Positions 1 to 8,694 of a stretch of DNA of 64,000 nucleotides are shown piece by piece. The notes below the pieces were generated by a model that worked only from the letters and a program-made list of their open reading frames with translations, did no database searches and was not told where the DNA came from. Each line of letters starts with the position of its first letter. The stretch's first letter is position 1. Origin of the DNA: Peptoniphilus sp. KCTC 25270 (GTDB taxonomy: Bacteria > Bacillota > Clostridia > Tissierellales > Peptoniphilaceae); NCBI RefSeq assembly GCF_021012875.1, contig NZ_JAJMZJ010000004.1:1-64000 (forward strand). The letters run 5' to 3'. Both the position numbers and the translations under genes were made by a program.

Positions 1-3000
1 TGTTACGGTTACCGGAGTAATTTCATTACCTGCTACAACTTTTTGGTCATCAATTGCTGTGATGACTGGTGCGGTTGTATCTGGTTCACCCCAAACAGCA
101 TAAACTGTTTCGCCTGCTTTTAGAGTGTTCAAGTCAGTTACATCTGGTTCTATAGCATCAGATGTATTTGCCCAGCCTTTGAATTCTTTACCATCTAAAG
201 TTGGGTTTGTTGGTGCATTTACACCGTCTGTTATATCATCTTTCTTTTCACTACTTCCATCTTCAAAAGTACCACCGTTTGCATTAAATGTTACTAATTG
301 TTCTTCTGAATATACAGCGTAAACTACTATGTGAGTATCTACTGGTGTTGTTTCTGTAAATACTTCAGTGTCTTTTGTTAAATTATTAAACTTCTCAGCT
401 GTTGTAATGGCTTCCGTTGCGCTTGTTTGTAACGCATCTAAACCTGCTTGAGTTACCCAGCCTAAGAATGTTTTTCCTGTTGGAGCTGCTGGGTCTTGTG
501 CAAATGTATCTCCTGTAGATGTGTTTGCATTTTCTCCAGTAAAGCCGTTTACAGTATAACCATCTTCAGCGTAATACTTAACGTTGTCTGGAACAATTTT
601 TACACCTGTTTCATCTGCTGCATTTAGTTGTCCTATTGTTGGATTAAATAGTACTCTAGTTTTTACTCTTGTATCTAACCAATTTGAAGGTAAAGCAGAA
701 CCATCAGAAGAGTTAAATATTAGACGCATATCTTTGTGAAGAGTAAGTGGACTTTCATTTGCGTTACTCACTGTTGTATTGAAGAATTGAGTTGTTGATG
801 ATAGAGGAATACTGTATGAGTAAGCAGAATAGTTAGTTCCATTTATTGTCAATTGTTGACTATTATCTTTAGTTATTTCACCACCATCGTTATATTCATT
901 TCCTATAGCTTCTGCTCTTCCAATGATAACATCTCCAGTTGGAGGAATGTAGCGCATTCTAATTTTACCAGACTCATAATGAGAATATCCTCTAATAGCA
1001 GAGGTCTTTGTCATAAAGTTCTCATCTGTACCTGGAGCTACATTTGGATTTACATACCAATCATCTTGGCTAGCTGTATAGTCATTTGTATATACTTCTT
1101 GGAAAGGTACATACTTTGACTTACTAATTACTATTGAAGATAGAGAATCAGAATGATCTGTCCAAACCATTCCATTGTATTTTTCTGTAGACTTTGTTAA
1201 TGGTTTGTATTTTACTGTAGAGGTTCTAACAGATCCATCTTTCATAGTTGTTACAGCTGTTATAGGAGCTCCTGGTTGTAGCTTGTCACGCATTAGATAA
1301 GCATATGCTCCAGTACCTGCTGCCGCCCTATTTTTCCATAAATATTCATCACCTGCTCCTGGAATATTACTTCTCCAAAATCCTATTGAAGATTTGTCTA
1401 CTGTTATTGTCTTTGTTGTACCGTCGCTTAAGGTATAAGTTAAATCTGTTTTTTCAGAATCCCCTGTAAATACAACACTTAAATTACCTTGGCTTCCTGA
1501 AGTATATTCAAAGGTTGTTGAATCAGCCTTTTTTCCGTAATTGTCTATTTCAACAAAATAAACAGGTAAACTATTTCCAGTAACTGCATCTACGTGGTCT
1601 GCTGTATCTGGCATAATTACTTTAATAGATTCGCCAGCTTTTATTTGGGCCCCTTCTCTTAGATAAATATTGAAAATACCAGGAGTTACCTCTTCTATCT
1701 TATCAATTCCACCTAATCTTCCTACGCCTGCATTATCGATATAGTTTCCAACTTGTTTACGAAGTAATGCTTCTTCATTACCTACTTGTAGCATAATACC
1801 TCCACCTGCTGGTGTTTGGGTAGTATCTACAGTAAACATTTGTCCTGCTTTTATAGTAGCATCTTCATCATAGGAGTCTTCAAAGGCAGTCCATCCTGTT
1901 GGATTTGATTCTACCCAACCTGACATAACAGGATATCTTACTTGAGATGTTTCCCCTTCAGGTGTTGTAAAGGCATCTGCTAAAAGTTCTTTGTCCATAT
2001 TAAAATCAATGGAAGTAAAGTTAGACCCACCTTCATAAATAGAACCATCCATCTGTCCAATTCTAACAACCTTCACTCCGTCTTTTTTGAAATTATCTTC
2101 TGCCAAAACAATATAGGCAGTCTTGCCGTCTGGAGTAACGTTAATCTCGTCTTTTTTAATTCCATACTCAACATATGGATAAGCTGAAGATCCTTTATAT
2201 TCCGTTCTGTCAGCATTTAAAAGTCGGGTAAAAGCTACATTGCCAGATGCGTCCGCTTTTAAAAATTTAAGCATTTCTGCATCAAAGGCTTGAACATAAC
2301 CAAATGGTTTACCTTTTCCATCTTTAGCAACAGGATCCATTGAATTTGCTTTGGCTAAAGACTTATGTTCCCACTGATAGGCTGTTCTAAGAATACCGAT
2401 ATTTGATGAGTCGTTGTATCTTTCAGGATTCGCTATAAATTCAGTTTGAAATGCTCTTTGCGCTACAATTAATTCATCTTTAGGTTTATTTCCTTTTTTA
2501 AATAAATTATCAACATTTGTCACTGTTGGGATGATTGTAGATCGAGTATAAGAAGAATAGTCCATACTAGATTTGCCTGGAGCAAAAGTATAAATATCTT
2601 TATAGTCACTAGTTGTTAATCTCATTTGAACCAACAGATTTCTTTGTGGCAAGTCATTTATAGTGATGCCTTCGTTTAAAACAAGATTAATAGGAATGTT
2701 ATTCTTCATCGCAGTTCTAATACTAATTAAGTTTCTAATATTAAAACCTTTTGTGTTGGCCTGAGGAGATGATTCAAATAAAACCTTATTTGAACCATCT
2801 TGTTCTGAGCTACCATATGATTTATCAAAATCAATAAGTTTATATAACTCACTATCAAAATGGAACAAGGCTCTATGCCACACACCAGATACTACGGTAG
2901 ATTTTTCCCTATAAACAAGTCTTAAATTTGTGCGTCCTTCTGCATCTATAAAGTAACCTTCATAGTCTACGTCGAAGATATCAATAGGGTCTGATAATGT

Positions 3001-3339
3001 TACTCTACGCAGCCTTTGAGCAGGACTTTGTCCTTCGTCTTGATAGAGACCCCAGTCATCATTTCCTGTACCTTCTTGTTCATCCCAGTTGTTTTCAGTA
3101 ACAAGATTTTCTGGCATAGCATTATTAGCTGCATTAGCAGTTGCACCATCTGCCGCAGCAGTTGTTGTTATTGCTGTTGGTACCGCTGTTGCATAAGCTG
3201 TTATAGGCGTGGAAACCAACATGGTAAATCCTAATAAGCAGGATACGAAACCGATAGATAGACTACGCATTGCATATTTTGGATTTCTTTCTTTTGTGCG
3301 AGCTCTTTTTTGCTCCACAATTTGTTTTAATCTCTCCAT
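1..3339 (-). CDS. Large secreted surface protein, YSIRK-like signal, InlB-type repeats (3' end outside window)
   Basis: An open frame of at least 1113 codons starts at ATG 3339 behind AGGAGTGAG and runs off the left edge, so the C-terminus and any anchor (LPXTG or S-layer domains) cannot be seen. Residues 20-55 form a signal peptide with a YSIRK-like core (KYAMRSLSIGFVSCLLGF) ending near ITAYA, a type of export signal known from Gram-positive wall proteins. The central part is acidic and Thr/Ser/Asp-rich with no recognised enzyme motif. Residues of about 890-1085 contain two InlB/Flg_new-like beta-grasp repeats (FLGW and FKGWA with following VYAV turns), then a TTAPVI segment that begins an Ig-like or Rib-like repeat. 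The likely role is adhesion or surface coating; that is inference. It is the native gene downstream of guaA, on the same strand, once the islands are ignored. Confidence 0.85.
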   Translation of the reverse strand, partial: MERLKQIVEQKRARTKERNPKYAMRSLSIGFVSCLLGFTMLVSTPITAYATAVPTAITTTAAADGATANAANNAMPENLVTENNWDEQEGTGNDDWGLYQDEGQSPAQRLRRVTLSDPIDIFDVDYEGYFIDAEGRTNLRLVYREKSTVVSGVWHRALFHFDSELYKLIDFDKSYGSSEQDGSNKVLFESSPQANTKGFNIRNLISIRTAMKNNIPINLVLNEGITINDLPQRNLLVQMRLTTSDYKDIYTFAPGKSSMDYSSYTRSTIIPTVTNVDNLFKKGNKPKDELIVAQRAFQTEFIANPERYNDSSNIGILRTAYQWEHKSLAKANSMDPVAKDGKGKPFGYVQAFDAEMLKFLKADASGNVAFTRLLNADRTEYKGSSAYPYVEYGIKKDEINVTPDGKTAYIVLAEDNFKKDGVKVVRIGQMDGSIYEGGSNFTSIDFNMDKELLADAFTTPEGETSQVRYPVMSGWVESNPTGWTAFEDSYDEDATIKAGQMFTVDTTQTPAGGGIMLQVGNEEALLRKQVGNYIDNAGVGRLGGIDKIEEVTPGIFNIYLREGAQIKAGESIKVIMPDTADHVDAVTGNSLPVYFVEIDNYGKKADSTTFEYTSGSQGNLSVVFTGDSEKTDLTYTLSDGTTKTITVDKSSIGFWRSNIPGAGDEYLWKNRAAAGTGAYAYLMRDKLQPGAPITAVTTMKDGSVRTSTVKYKPLTKSTEKYNGMVWTDHSDSLSSIVISKSKYVPFQEVYTNDYTASQDDWYVNPNVAPGTDENFMTKTSAIRGYSHYESGKIRMRYIPPTGDVIIGRAEAIGNEYNDGGEITKDNSQQLTINGTNYSAYSYSIPLSSTTQFFNTTVSNANESPLTLHKDMRLIFNSSDGSALPSNWLDTRVKTRVLFNPTIGQLNAADETGVKIVPDNVKYYAEDGYTVNGFTGENANTSTGDTFAQDPAAPTGKTFLGWVTQAGLDALQTSATEAITTAEKFNNLTKDTEVFTETTPVDTHIVVYAVYSEEQLVTFNANGGTFEDGSSEKKDDITDGVNAPTNPTLDGKEFKGWANTSDAIEPDVTDLNTLKAGETVYAVWGEPDTTAPVITAIDDQKVVAGNEITPVTVT

Positions 3340-3352
3340 AACTCACTCCTTT

Positions 3353-3800
3353 TGAATTACTCGCTATAGGCGAAATATTTTTCCGAAAAAATAACTTATT
3401 CTTCTTGGGGTTAGATAATTTTTTTATACTTCCTTAAATAAGTGTAGATTCGTTGTGAGTCTAATTATACTACCACCCCCCCTATTTTTCAACAAGAATT
3501 TCCCTATTTCCCAATATTTTCCAAGATTTTTCTATAAAATTAATTTTTTCATTCTTTCTATATAGTAATAGTTTTTATTCTCTCATTGTATACGCTTTAT
3601 TGTGCTAAATTATATTTTTTTGTAACCAATTTTTGTTTATTTTTATTTTCGTCATTCTTTTAACTCTTTTTTCTTGTATTTTTATCCATTTTTTGGAAGT
3701 TTCTATTTTGTTTTTAGATTATGTTTTTTCTTTTTATGTATTCATTATTTTGTTGGAATTTTCCTATTTATAATGTGGGGCATAAAGTCTTTAAGAGGGC
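3353..3800. other. AT-rich upstream region of the surface protein gene, no gene seen
   Basis: This stretch is very T-rich on the plus strand and has no credible reading frame. It must contain the promoter of the surface protein gene, but no single -35/-10 pair stands out against the AT background. The 60-150 nt leader that follows is purine-rich. Confidence 0.5.
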
Positions 3801-3807
3801 TTTTGGC

Positions 3808-4040
3808 GAGACAAATGTAAAAGGAATGTGAGATTTCTCCACTCGTAACTTCTTTACAAAAATTCCTCGGTCAAAATGACGTAATTGGCGAGGATAGACA
3901 AAAGGGAGGGCCTTTTCTTCCACGAAATACCCTCCCAACCACGTCATTTCGACTAAGAAAAAACGTCAGTTTTTTCCCACGGAGAAATCTCACCGGGGTG
4001 GGCGTACACCTGTGGGAAGGCCCTTGTAATAACAAACGGA
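3808..4040. repeat. Dispersed palindromic repeat, copy 1
   Basis: It contains half B (GTGAGATTTCTCC at 3828, GGTCAAAATGACGTAA near 3869) and then half A (ACGTCATTTCGACTAAG at 3941, CGGAGAAATCTCACC near 3980). The two halves are inverted copies of one module, so the unit can fold into a long imperfect hairpin. The same module recurs near 4300 and 4870. Modules built on GTCATTTCGAC...GGAGAAATCTC are a common REP-like intergenic repeat type in bacteria; that assignment comes from memory of the motif, not from a search. Confidence 0.75.
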
Positions 4041-4279
4041 AAAACATAACCCATTTGTATGAACCCGCCCTCCCGCGAATCCATACAATGCTTTTTCGCC
4101 AGAAAAAGCCACATCTAGAAAAGCGTTAGGGTAACAAGGATGGGGGGGTCCTAGGGGAGGGACATAGGGCGAATCGCAACGCCCTTGTCCCTGCCCCTAG
4201 AAAACGAAACACAAAAGAATGAGAAAGTGGGCGAAAGTCGCGAAGAAGGGAAGAATTAAAAATATCCCTTTTTTCTTTG

Positions 4280-4604
4280 AGGGAGCACCCTCCCAACCAC
4301 GTCATTTCGACTAAGAAAACCGAAGGTTTTCGCATGGAGAAATCTCACCAGGGTGAGCGTCCACCTAGAACAAAGCCCTTGGAACGACAAACGTAAAAGG
4401 GATGTGAGATTTCTCCGCTCGCAATTTTTTACAAAAATTCCTCGGTCGAAATGACGTAAGTGGCGGGGAAAAATCCCATCGAAACTCCTTGGTCAAAATG
4501 GCGTAAGTGGCGGGGAAAAATCCTATCGAAACTCCTTGGTCAAAATGGCGTAAGTGGCGAGGAAAAATCCTATCGAAATTCTTCATTCAAAATGACGTAA
4601 GTGG
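4280..4604. repeat. Dispersed palindromic repeat, copy 2 with tandem extension
   Basis: The order is half A (GTCATTTCGACTAAG at 4301, GGAGAAATCTCACC near 4336), a linker starting GTCCACCTAGAACAAAGCC, then half B (GTGAGATTTCTCC at 4404 and GGTCGAAATGACGTAAG near 4444). Half B is extended by 47-bp tandem units. The linker is shared almost unchanged with copy 3 near 4930, so the whole composite has been copied, not just the short palindromes. Confidence 0.75.
4443..4604. repeat. 47-bp tandem repeat, about 3.4 units
   Basis: Units begin at about 4443, 4491, 4538 and 4585 (the last is partial). Each reads GGTCAAAATGGCGTAAGTGG, then CGGGGAAAAATCC, then ATCGAAACTCCTT, with a few substitutions. The units touch each other with no unique spacer, so this is not a CRISPR array. 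Unit number is likely to vary between strains. Confidence 0.75.
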
Positions 4605-4680
4605 ATAAGGGAAAAGGGGTTTTTCTGATTCCTAAGTAACCGAAAACTTCATATACTTTCTCATTTCTTTGTTTCTTTAC

Positions 4681-4727
4681 CCGGGGAGGGCGAAGGGAGT
4701 TGCGATTCTCCCTCATGCCCTCCCCGG
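4681..4727. repeat. GC-rich double hairpin
   Basis: An 11-bp perfect inverted repeat (CCGGGGAGGGC with GCCCTCCCCGG) encloses a second inner stem (GGGAG with CTCCC). It is much more GC-rich than its surroundings and has no T-tract, so it is not a standard terminator. It lies between repeat copies 2 and 3 and may belong to the same repeat family. Confidence 0.5.
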
Positions 4728-4849
4728 GGCCCTCCCCTTACACCCTCAAAACGCGCGAAATGTACGCTTTTCTTCGAAAAGCATTTTATGGATTCGTGGC
4801 GGATTGACGTTTCTGTTGGGGTGAGGAAGAGAAAGTTACAATTGGTGAG

Positions 4850-5083
4850 GGAGCGTCCTCCCTTTTACGTCATTTCGACTAAGAAAAAACGCCAGTTTTC
4901 TCGCACGGAGAAATCTCACCAGGGTGAGCGTCCACCTAGAACAAAGCCTTTGGAACGACAAACGTAAAAAGCGTGTAAGATTTCTCCACTCCAAAATCCC
5001 TAACGGAATTTTTCCGGTCGAAATGGCGTAAGTGGCGGGGAAAAATCCCATCGAAACTCCTCATTCAAAATGACGTAACTGGA
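4850..5083. repeat. Dispersed palindromic repeat, copy 3
   Basis: Half A (ACGTCATTTCGACTAAG near 4867, CGGAGAAATCTCACC near 4906), the same linker as copy 2 (GTCCACCTAGAACAAAGCC near 4931), then a diverged half B with one 47-bp-type unit near 5015. It ends about 30 bp before the terminator at 5113. Confidence 0.75.
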
Positions 5084-5112
5084 ATGGAAAATCTCGCGTA
5101 TTTTTCCACAAA

Positions 5113-5140
5113 AAAACACCTAGAAATTTCTAGGTGTTTT
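5113..5140 (-). terminator. Rho-independent terminator, probably the original guaA terminator
   Basis: A perfect hairpin (AAAACACCTAGAAA pairing with TTTCTAGGTGTTTT) followed by T-runs on both strands. It sits 10 bp beyond the leftmost att copy (5151). If both islands are removed in thought, it falls about 10 nt after the guaA stop codon, where a gene terminator is expected. Confidence 0.75.
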
Positions 5141-5150
5141 CGTGTTTTTT

Positions 5151-5161
5151 TATTCCCACTC
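5151..5161. repeat. Island attachment-site copy 1 (outer end of island L)
   Basis: TATTCCCACTC matches the last codons of guaA (27609-27619) and a third copy at 12283-12293. Copies 1 and 3 bound the whole 22.5-kb accessory region. Copies 1 and 2 also share the next bases, TTCATTT, absent from the guaA copy, so they represent the same end of two related islands. Confidence 0.75.
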
Positions 5162-5359
5162 TTCATTTTATATTATCAAATATGTGTGAAAGCCTTTAAT
5201 TTAGGCATTGTTTGTCAGTTCATTTATGTACTGTTCACCTGATTTAAGTACATTTATAAATTATTTTGCCCGTTCCAGTTCCAGTTCCAGTTGAAAGAAA
5301 ATAAATTAGTTTTCCATAGTGTATAATCTTTGCTAGTTTCAACTCCAGTATTATTTCTT
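5162..5359. other. Left subterminal region of island L with CCAGTT repeats
   Basis: No gene. At 5261-5296 a TTATTTTGCCC motif is followed by three TTCCAG units and TTGA. The same arrangement lies at 12392-12426, 119-120 nt from the att core in both islands. Its fixed distance from the ends suggests arm-type binding sites for integrase or excisionase; that function is inference. Confidence 0.55.
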
Positions 5360-8300
5360 CTAAGCATTCCTACTCTTATAAAGCTTTTCTTCAACCTCAG
5401 TTGGTATATAGCCTAAAAAATAATCCTCTATTTTATCCCAGAAAAAATCTGTGTATTTTAGAATCCTTTCTTGTGGGCTATTAGCTTCTATCTTGTAGGT
5501 AAATAGATATGTCAGCATCTCAACACTAATTTTATGTCTCAAATAAATATTACTTAATAAATTATTTTTATAATAATCACCTTTTTTAATAGCTTGCTCC
5601 ATAGGTAGGATAGAGTTAATCCTTAAATATATCTGTGGGCTATTGCCATTTTCAACAGTATAACTTACCAAGCCAATAGCCTCAGCAAGACCTAGTACTA
5701 TTGCATCATAATTAAATTGAGAACTAGTATTCCTTAAGTAAAACTTTATAAATTGTTCATCATCTTCATAGTATTGGTCCTTCTGCCTAAGATAGTTTTC
5801 AAAGCTTACTTCAAGGAAATCTATAAAAACATCATAACTATTTTGATATTTATACATAAGTTCATTGCCTTCCGCCCTTTCTCTAATAAATCTATAGTCT
5901 TTTATTTTTTGATACTCAAAGCAACTATTAATTAGGGCCTGTCCTATTGATCTAGCTTTAAACTTATCCTTAATTTTTAACTGTATAGCTAAATAGTGTC
6001 CTAATTCATTGGTAGTAAAATACTTGTCTAGTCTCTTTTTTTCTGCAGAAAAGTCTGAAAATGTTTTTATATATTTATTAAATGTACTAATTCCATCATT
6101 TACCTCATTCTCAGACATTTTAGCTATTGCTATACCTGTTGAATATGAAAGTTGAGAGAGTAGATTTCCATGTTTTAAAGCTTTACATTCATCTGATGTA
6201 AATAAGATTCTTTTAAAATTAGGAAAAGTATAATTTTTATAGTGGTCTTCCCAAAGATCTGATAAATTTACTGAATAAATACCATGAAAAATACTATTTT
6301 TTAAAGGATATTCAAGCTTTATATATTTCTTTATTGATGAAGACATTAATCTATTAGCTAAATCTTTCTTTGCCAATATCATTTCGTTTCCAAAGATGCT
6401 TCTTGGTCTTGCTACAAAAGGTGGATAACCAATGTTATTAGGGGATGAAAAATCTTTTTCAATCAACAATAGGGCTGTTTTTATCTTATTCTCCAAGCCA
6501 TCCTTTTCCTGATTATCATCCATAAAAGCATATTTAAAATCTTCAGCCCTTACTAATAGATTACGGTTGAAGCCTTTCTCCTTGTAAAGTTGGACTATTT
6601 TTCCCATTACTTGTTGCAATTGGCTGTTCTTTATACTACTCATCCCATACAGTCTTTTTACTTCGTTAAAATCTCTAGGTAAAAAATCACAGTTTGCTAC
6701 ACCTTTCTTTACTAATGTCTTATCCCTAGCCACTCGTCCTATTTCTTGGATATAATCTGTTACACTTCCTGTAGGAGCATAATGATATACATGTTTTATA
6801 TCCGGAATATCCACACCCATACCAAAAGCCTTTGTAGCCAAAACGAAAAGCATGTCACCATCCTTAAAGCTTTTTAGTACTTCATCTTTTTCTTCCTTTT
6901 CTAACATTCCATGATATTGACCGGTTTTTTCATATATCTCATTATTATTCTGCCTAATGAAGGATCCAAAGTCTCTTAAGGTTTTTATGGTGGGGAAGTA
7001 TATTAATGACTTCTGCTTGTTTTTATAGGCAAGTTCTAAATGATCTAAGGCTAATTGATGCTTGGTTTTCCTATAATCTCTACTATTTCTGTCAAAGTCT
7101 TTATCAGTATCAGATAGGGAAGATATCATCATATAAATATCATCTCGTCTAACCTTTCCAAAGTAAGAAATTGGATTAATCATGTTTAAACTATCCCTAG
7201 TTTCTAAATACATATCTTCCCTGCCACCATAAATAGCAGTTGCTGTAAAAGTAACTATAGGAAAACGGTAGGCCTTACGTAATTTTTGTAGAAAAATCCC
7301 TAAATACCAATAATCCGCCCTAAAAGTCTTCCCCCAAGTTGTAACAATATGGGCTTCATCTATAATAAGTAAGCCTAGATACCTACTACCTATTAGGGTC
7401 TTAATATCATATCTTGCTTGTAGGGTTTCTGGAGATAAATATAATATTGAACATGTCCCATCTTCAACTTCTTCTAATATTTTTTCTCTTTCAAAAGGTA
7501 AGGTATTAGAGTTTATAGTTCTAGCAATATCAATTCCGGTCTTTTTTAAGGAGTTTACCTGGTCATTCATCAAGGCTATCAAAGGTGAAATAACTATTGT
7601 AAGAGGTTTTAAATCCTTATACTGTTCTGAGATATATATTGATGGTAGCTGGAACATTACAGACTTTCCAGAACCTGTAGATGAAGTAATAAAAATGTCT
7701 CTGTAGCTCTTTCCATCCAAGGCTAGCGAAGTTTGTCTTACTATATCATCAATTATTTGCGCTTGAGATATTTCCATCAATTCTCTTTCTCTACTTCTAA
7801 CATCCCTATATATATCTAAGGTTCTAAAGGACTTATAACCCCAATATTCCTTCAATATAGATAAATACCCTGGAAGACTTTCTATGTCAGAGGCTTCCAT
7901 GGTTTTCATAGCAAAGTAAAATTCTGTTTTACCTATAAATAGATTTCGTAATATTTCAGTTCTTTCCCTATACAAGTTAGGTAGGTCTGATAATTGAACC
8001 ATGGTAATTATATATACTTTTTCTGGCAATTCACTACTAGATAGAAGGTCCATAGTTAAATCTAAAAATGCTGTTTCATCTTCTGAAAGCTCTAATAGCA
8101 ATATATCTTCAGTCTTAGGCTGGACCTCACCCATCTTAACCTTATATGTATCATCTTCAATCTCGTATAGGTACATATATTCAACATCACCAGCCAAAGA
8201 ATCATTATAGGTAATATAGTAGTTATCACTTTCATAGGAATATAATATATCACCATAAAACTCAACTATAGTTGAATATTCCAAAGCTTGTTCATCTTTA

Positions 8301-8692
8301 ATCTCTTCCTCTACATTATAGAAATAAGTATCATAGACTCTTTTTATATTGTCAATAGTTCCATCATGGGGAAATTTCTTGTTGAAAATATTATTTTCAA
8401 TTACTTTAATATCAAAATTATTTTTTATAGTTTCATATGATAAAATAAGTTCCTCATAGGTCATCCAATAAACTTGCTTGTCACTATTCATGACTTCAAA
8501 GGTAGAATATAATACTTGGCTTTTTAACTGCTCTAAGTCTATCTTGTTTACAATTATCTTATCCCATTGTGTAAAATATTTATTATCTAATTTTATTAGC
8601 TCAGAGTATGGAAAGCCTTTAAAGGCAACTATTGTTTTTTTACTTGATTCTTTTTCTATTGAACTTAAAAGCTTTTTAATTTTATCTATCAT
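5360..8692 (-). CDS. RecQ-like SF2 DNA helicase, 1110 aa
   Basis: A superfamily 2 helicase core occupies about residues 330-700: Walker A TSSTGSGKS (336-344), DEAH (445-448), and motif VI QEIGRVARD in the RecQ style, preceded by FGMGVDIPDI. The 330-residue N-terminus and 400-residue C-terminus show no zinc-binding cysteine cluster or HRDC-like region that I can recognise, so it is not housekeeping RecQ (about 600 aa). ATG 8692 has GAGGGATAG in front and starts 2 nt after the stop of the sigma-fusion gene, so the two are translationally linked. The island context and the restriction-like neighbours suggest genome defence or control of the element. The role is inferred; the helicase fold is clear. 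Confidence 0.85.
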   Translation of the reverse strand: MIDKIKKLLSSIEKESSKKTIVAFKGFPYSELIKLDNKYFTQWDKIIVNKIDLEQLKSQVLYSTFEVMNSDKQVYWMTYEELILSYETIKNNFDIKVIENNIFNKKFPHDGTIDNIKRVYDTYFYNVEEEIKDEQALEYSTIVEFYGDILYSYESDNYYITYNDSLAGDVEYMYLYEIEDDTYKVKMGEVQPKTEDILLLELSEDETAFLDLTMDLLSSSELPEKVYIITMVQLSDLPNLYRERTEILRNLFIGKTEFYFAMKTMEASDIESLPGYLSILKEYWGYKSFRTLDIYRDVRSRERELMEISQAQIIDDIVRQTSLALDGKSYRDIFITSSTGSGKSVMFQLPSIYISEQYKDLKPLTIVISPLIALMNDQVNSLKKTGIDIARTINSNTLPFEREKILEEVEDGTCSILYLSPETLQARYDIKTLIGSRYLGLLIIDEAHIVTTWGKTFRADYWYLGIFLQKLRKAYRFPIVTFTATAIYGGREDMYLETRDSLNMINPISYFGKVRRDDIYMMISSLSDTDKDFDRNSRDYRKTKHQLALDHLELAYKNKQKSLIYFPTIKTLRDFGSFIRQNNNEIYEKTGQYHGMLEKEEKDEVLKSFKDGDMLFVLATKAFGMGVDIPDIKHVYHYAPTGSVTDYIQEIGRVARDKTLVKKGVANCDFLPRDFNEVKRLYGMSSIKNSQLQQVMGKIVQLYKEKGFNRNLLVRAEDFKYAFMDDNQEKDGLENKIKTALLLIEKDFSSPNNIGYPPFVARPRSIFGNEMILAKKDLANRLMSSSIKKYIKLEYPLKNSIFHGIYSVNLSDLWEDHYKNYTFPNFKRILFTSDECKALKHGNLLSQLSYSTGIAIAKMSENEVNDGISTFNKYIKTFSDFSAEKKRLDKYFTTNELGHYLAIQLKIKDKFKARSIGQALINSCFEYQKIKDYRFIRERAEGNELMYKYQNSYDVFIDFLEVSFENYLRQKDQYYEDDEQFIKFYLRNTSSQFNYDAIVLGLAEAIGLVSYTVENGNSPQIYLRINSILPMEQAIKKGDYYKNNLLSNIYLRHKISVEMLTYLFTYKIEANSPQERILKYTDFFWDKIEDYFLGYIPTEVEEKLYKSRNA

Positions 8693-8694
8693 AT

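Noticed and set aside
4443-4604. Possible CRISPR array
   Set aside because: The 47-bp units abut with no unique spacers and no cas genes are in the window.
4126-5051. Three minus-strand frames of about 70 codons in the repeat region
   Set aside because: They consist of repeat modules read as protein, share repeated phrases because the DNA is repeated, and lack ribosome sites.
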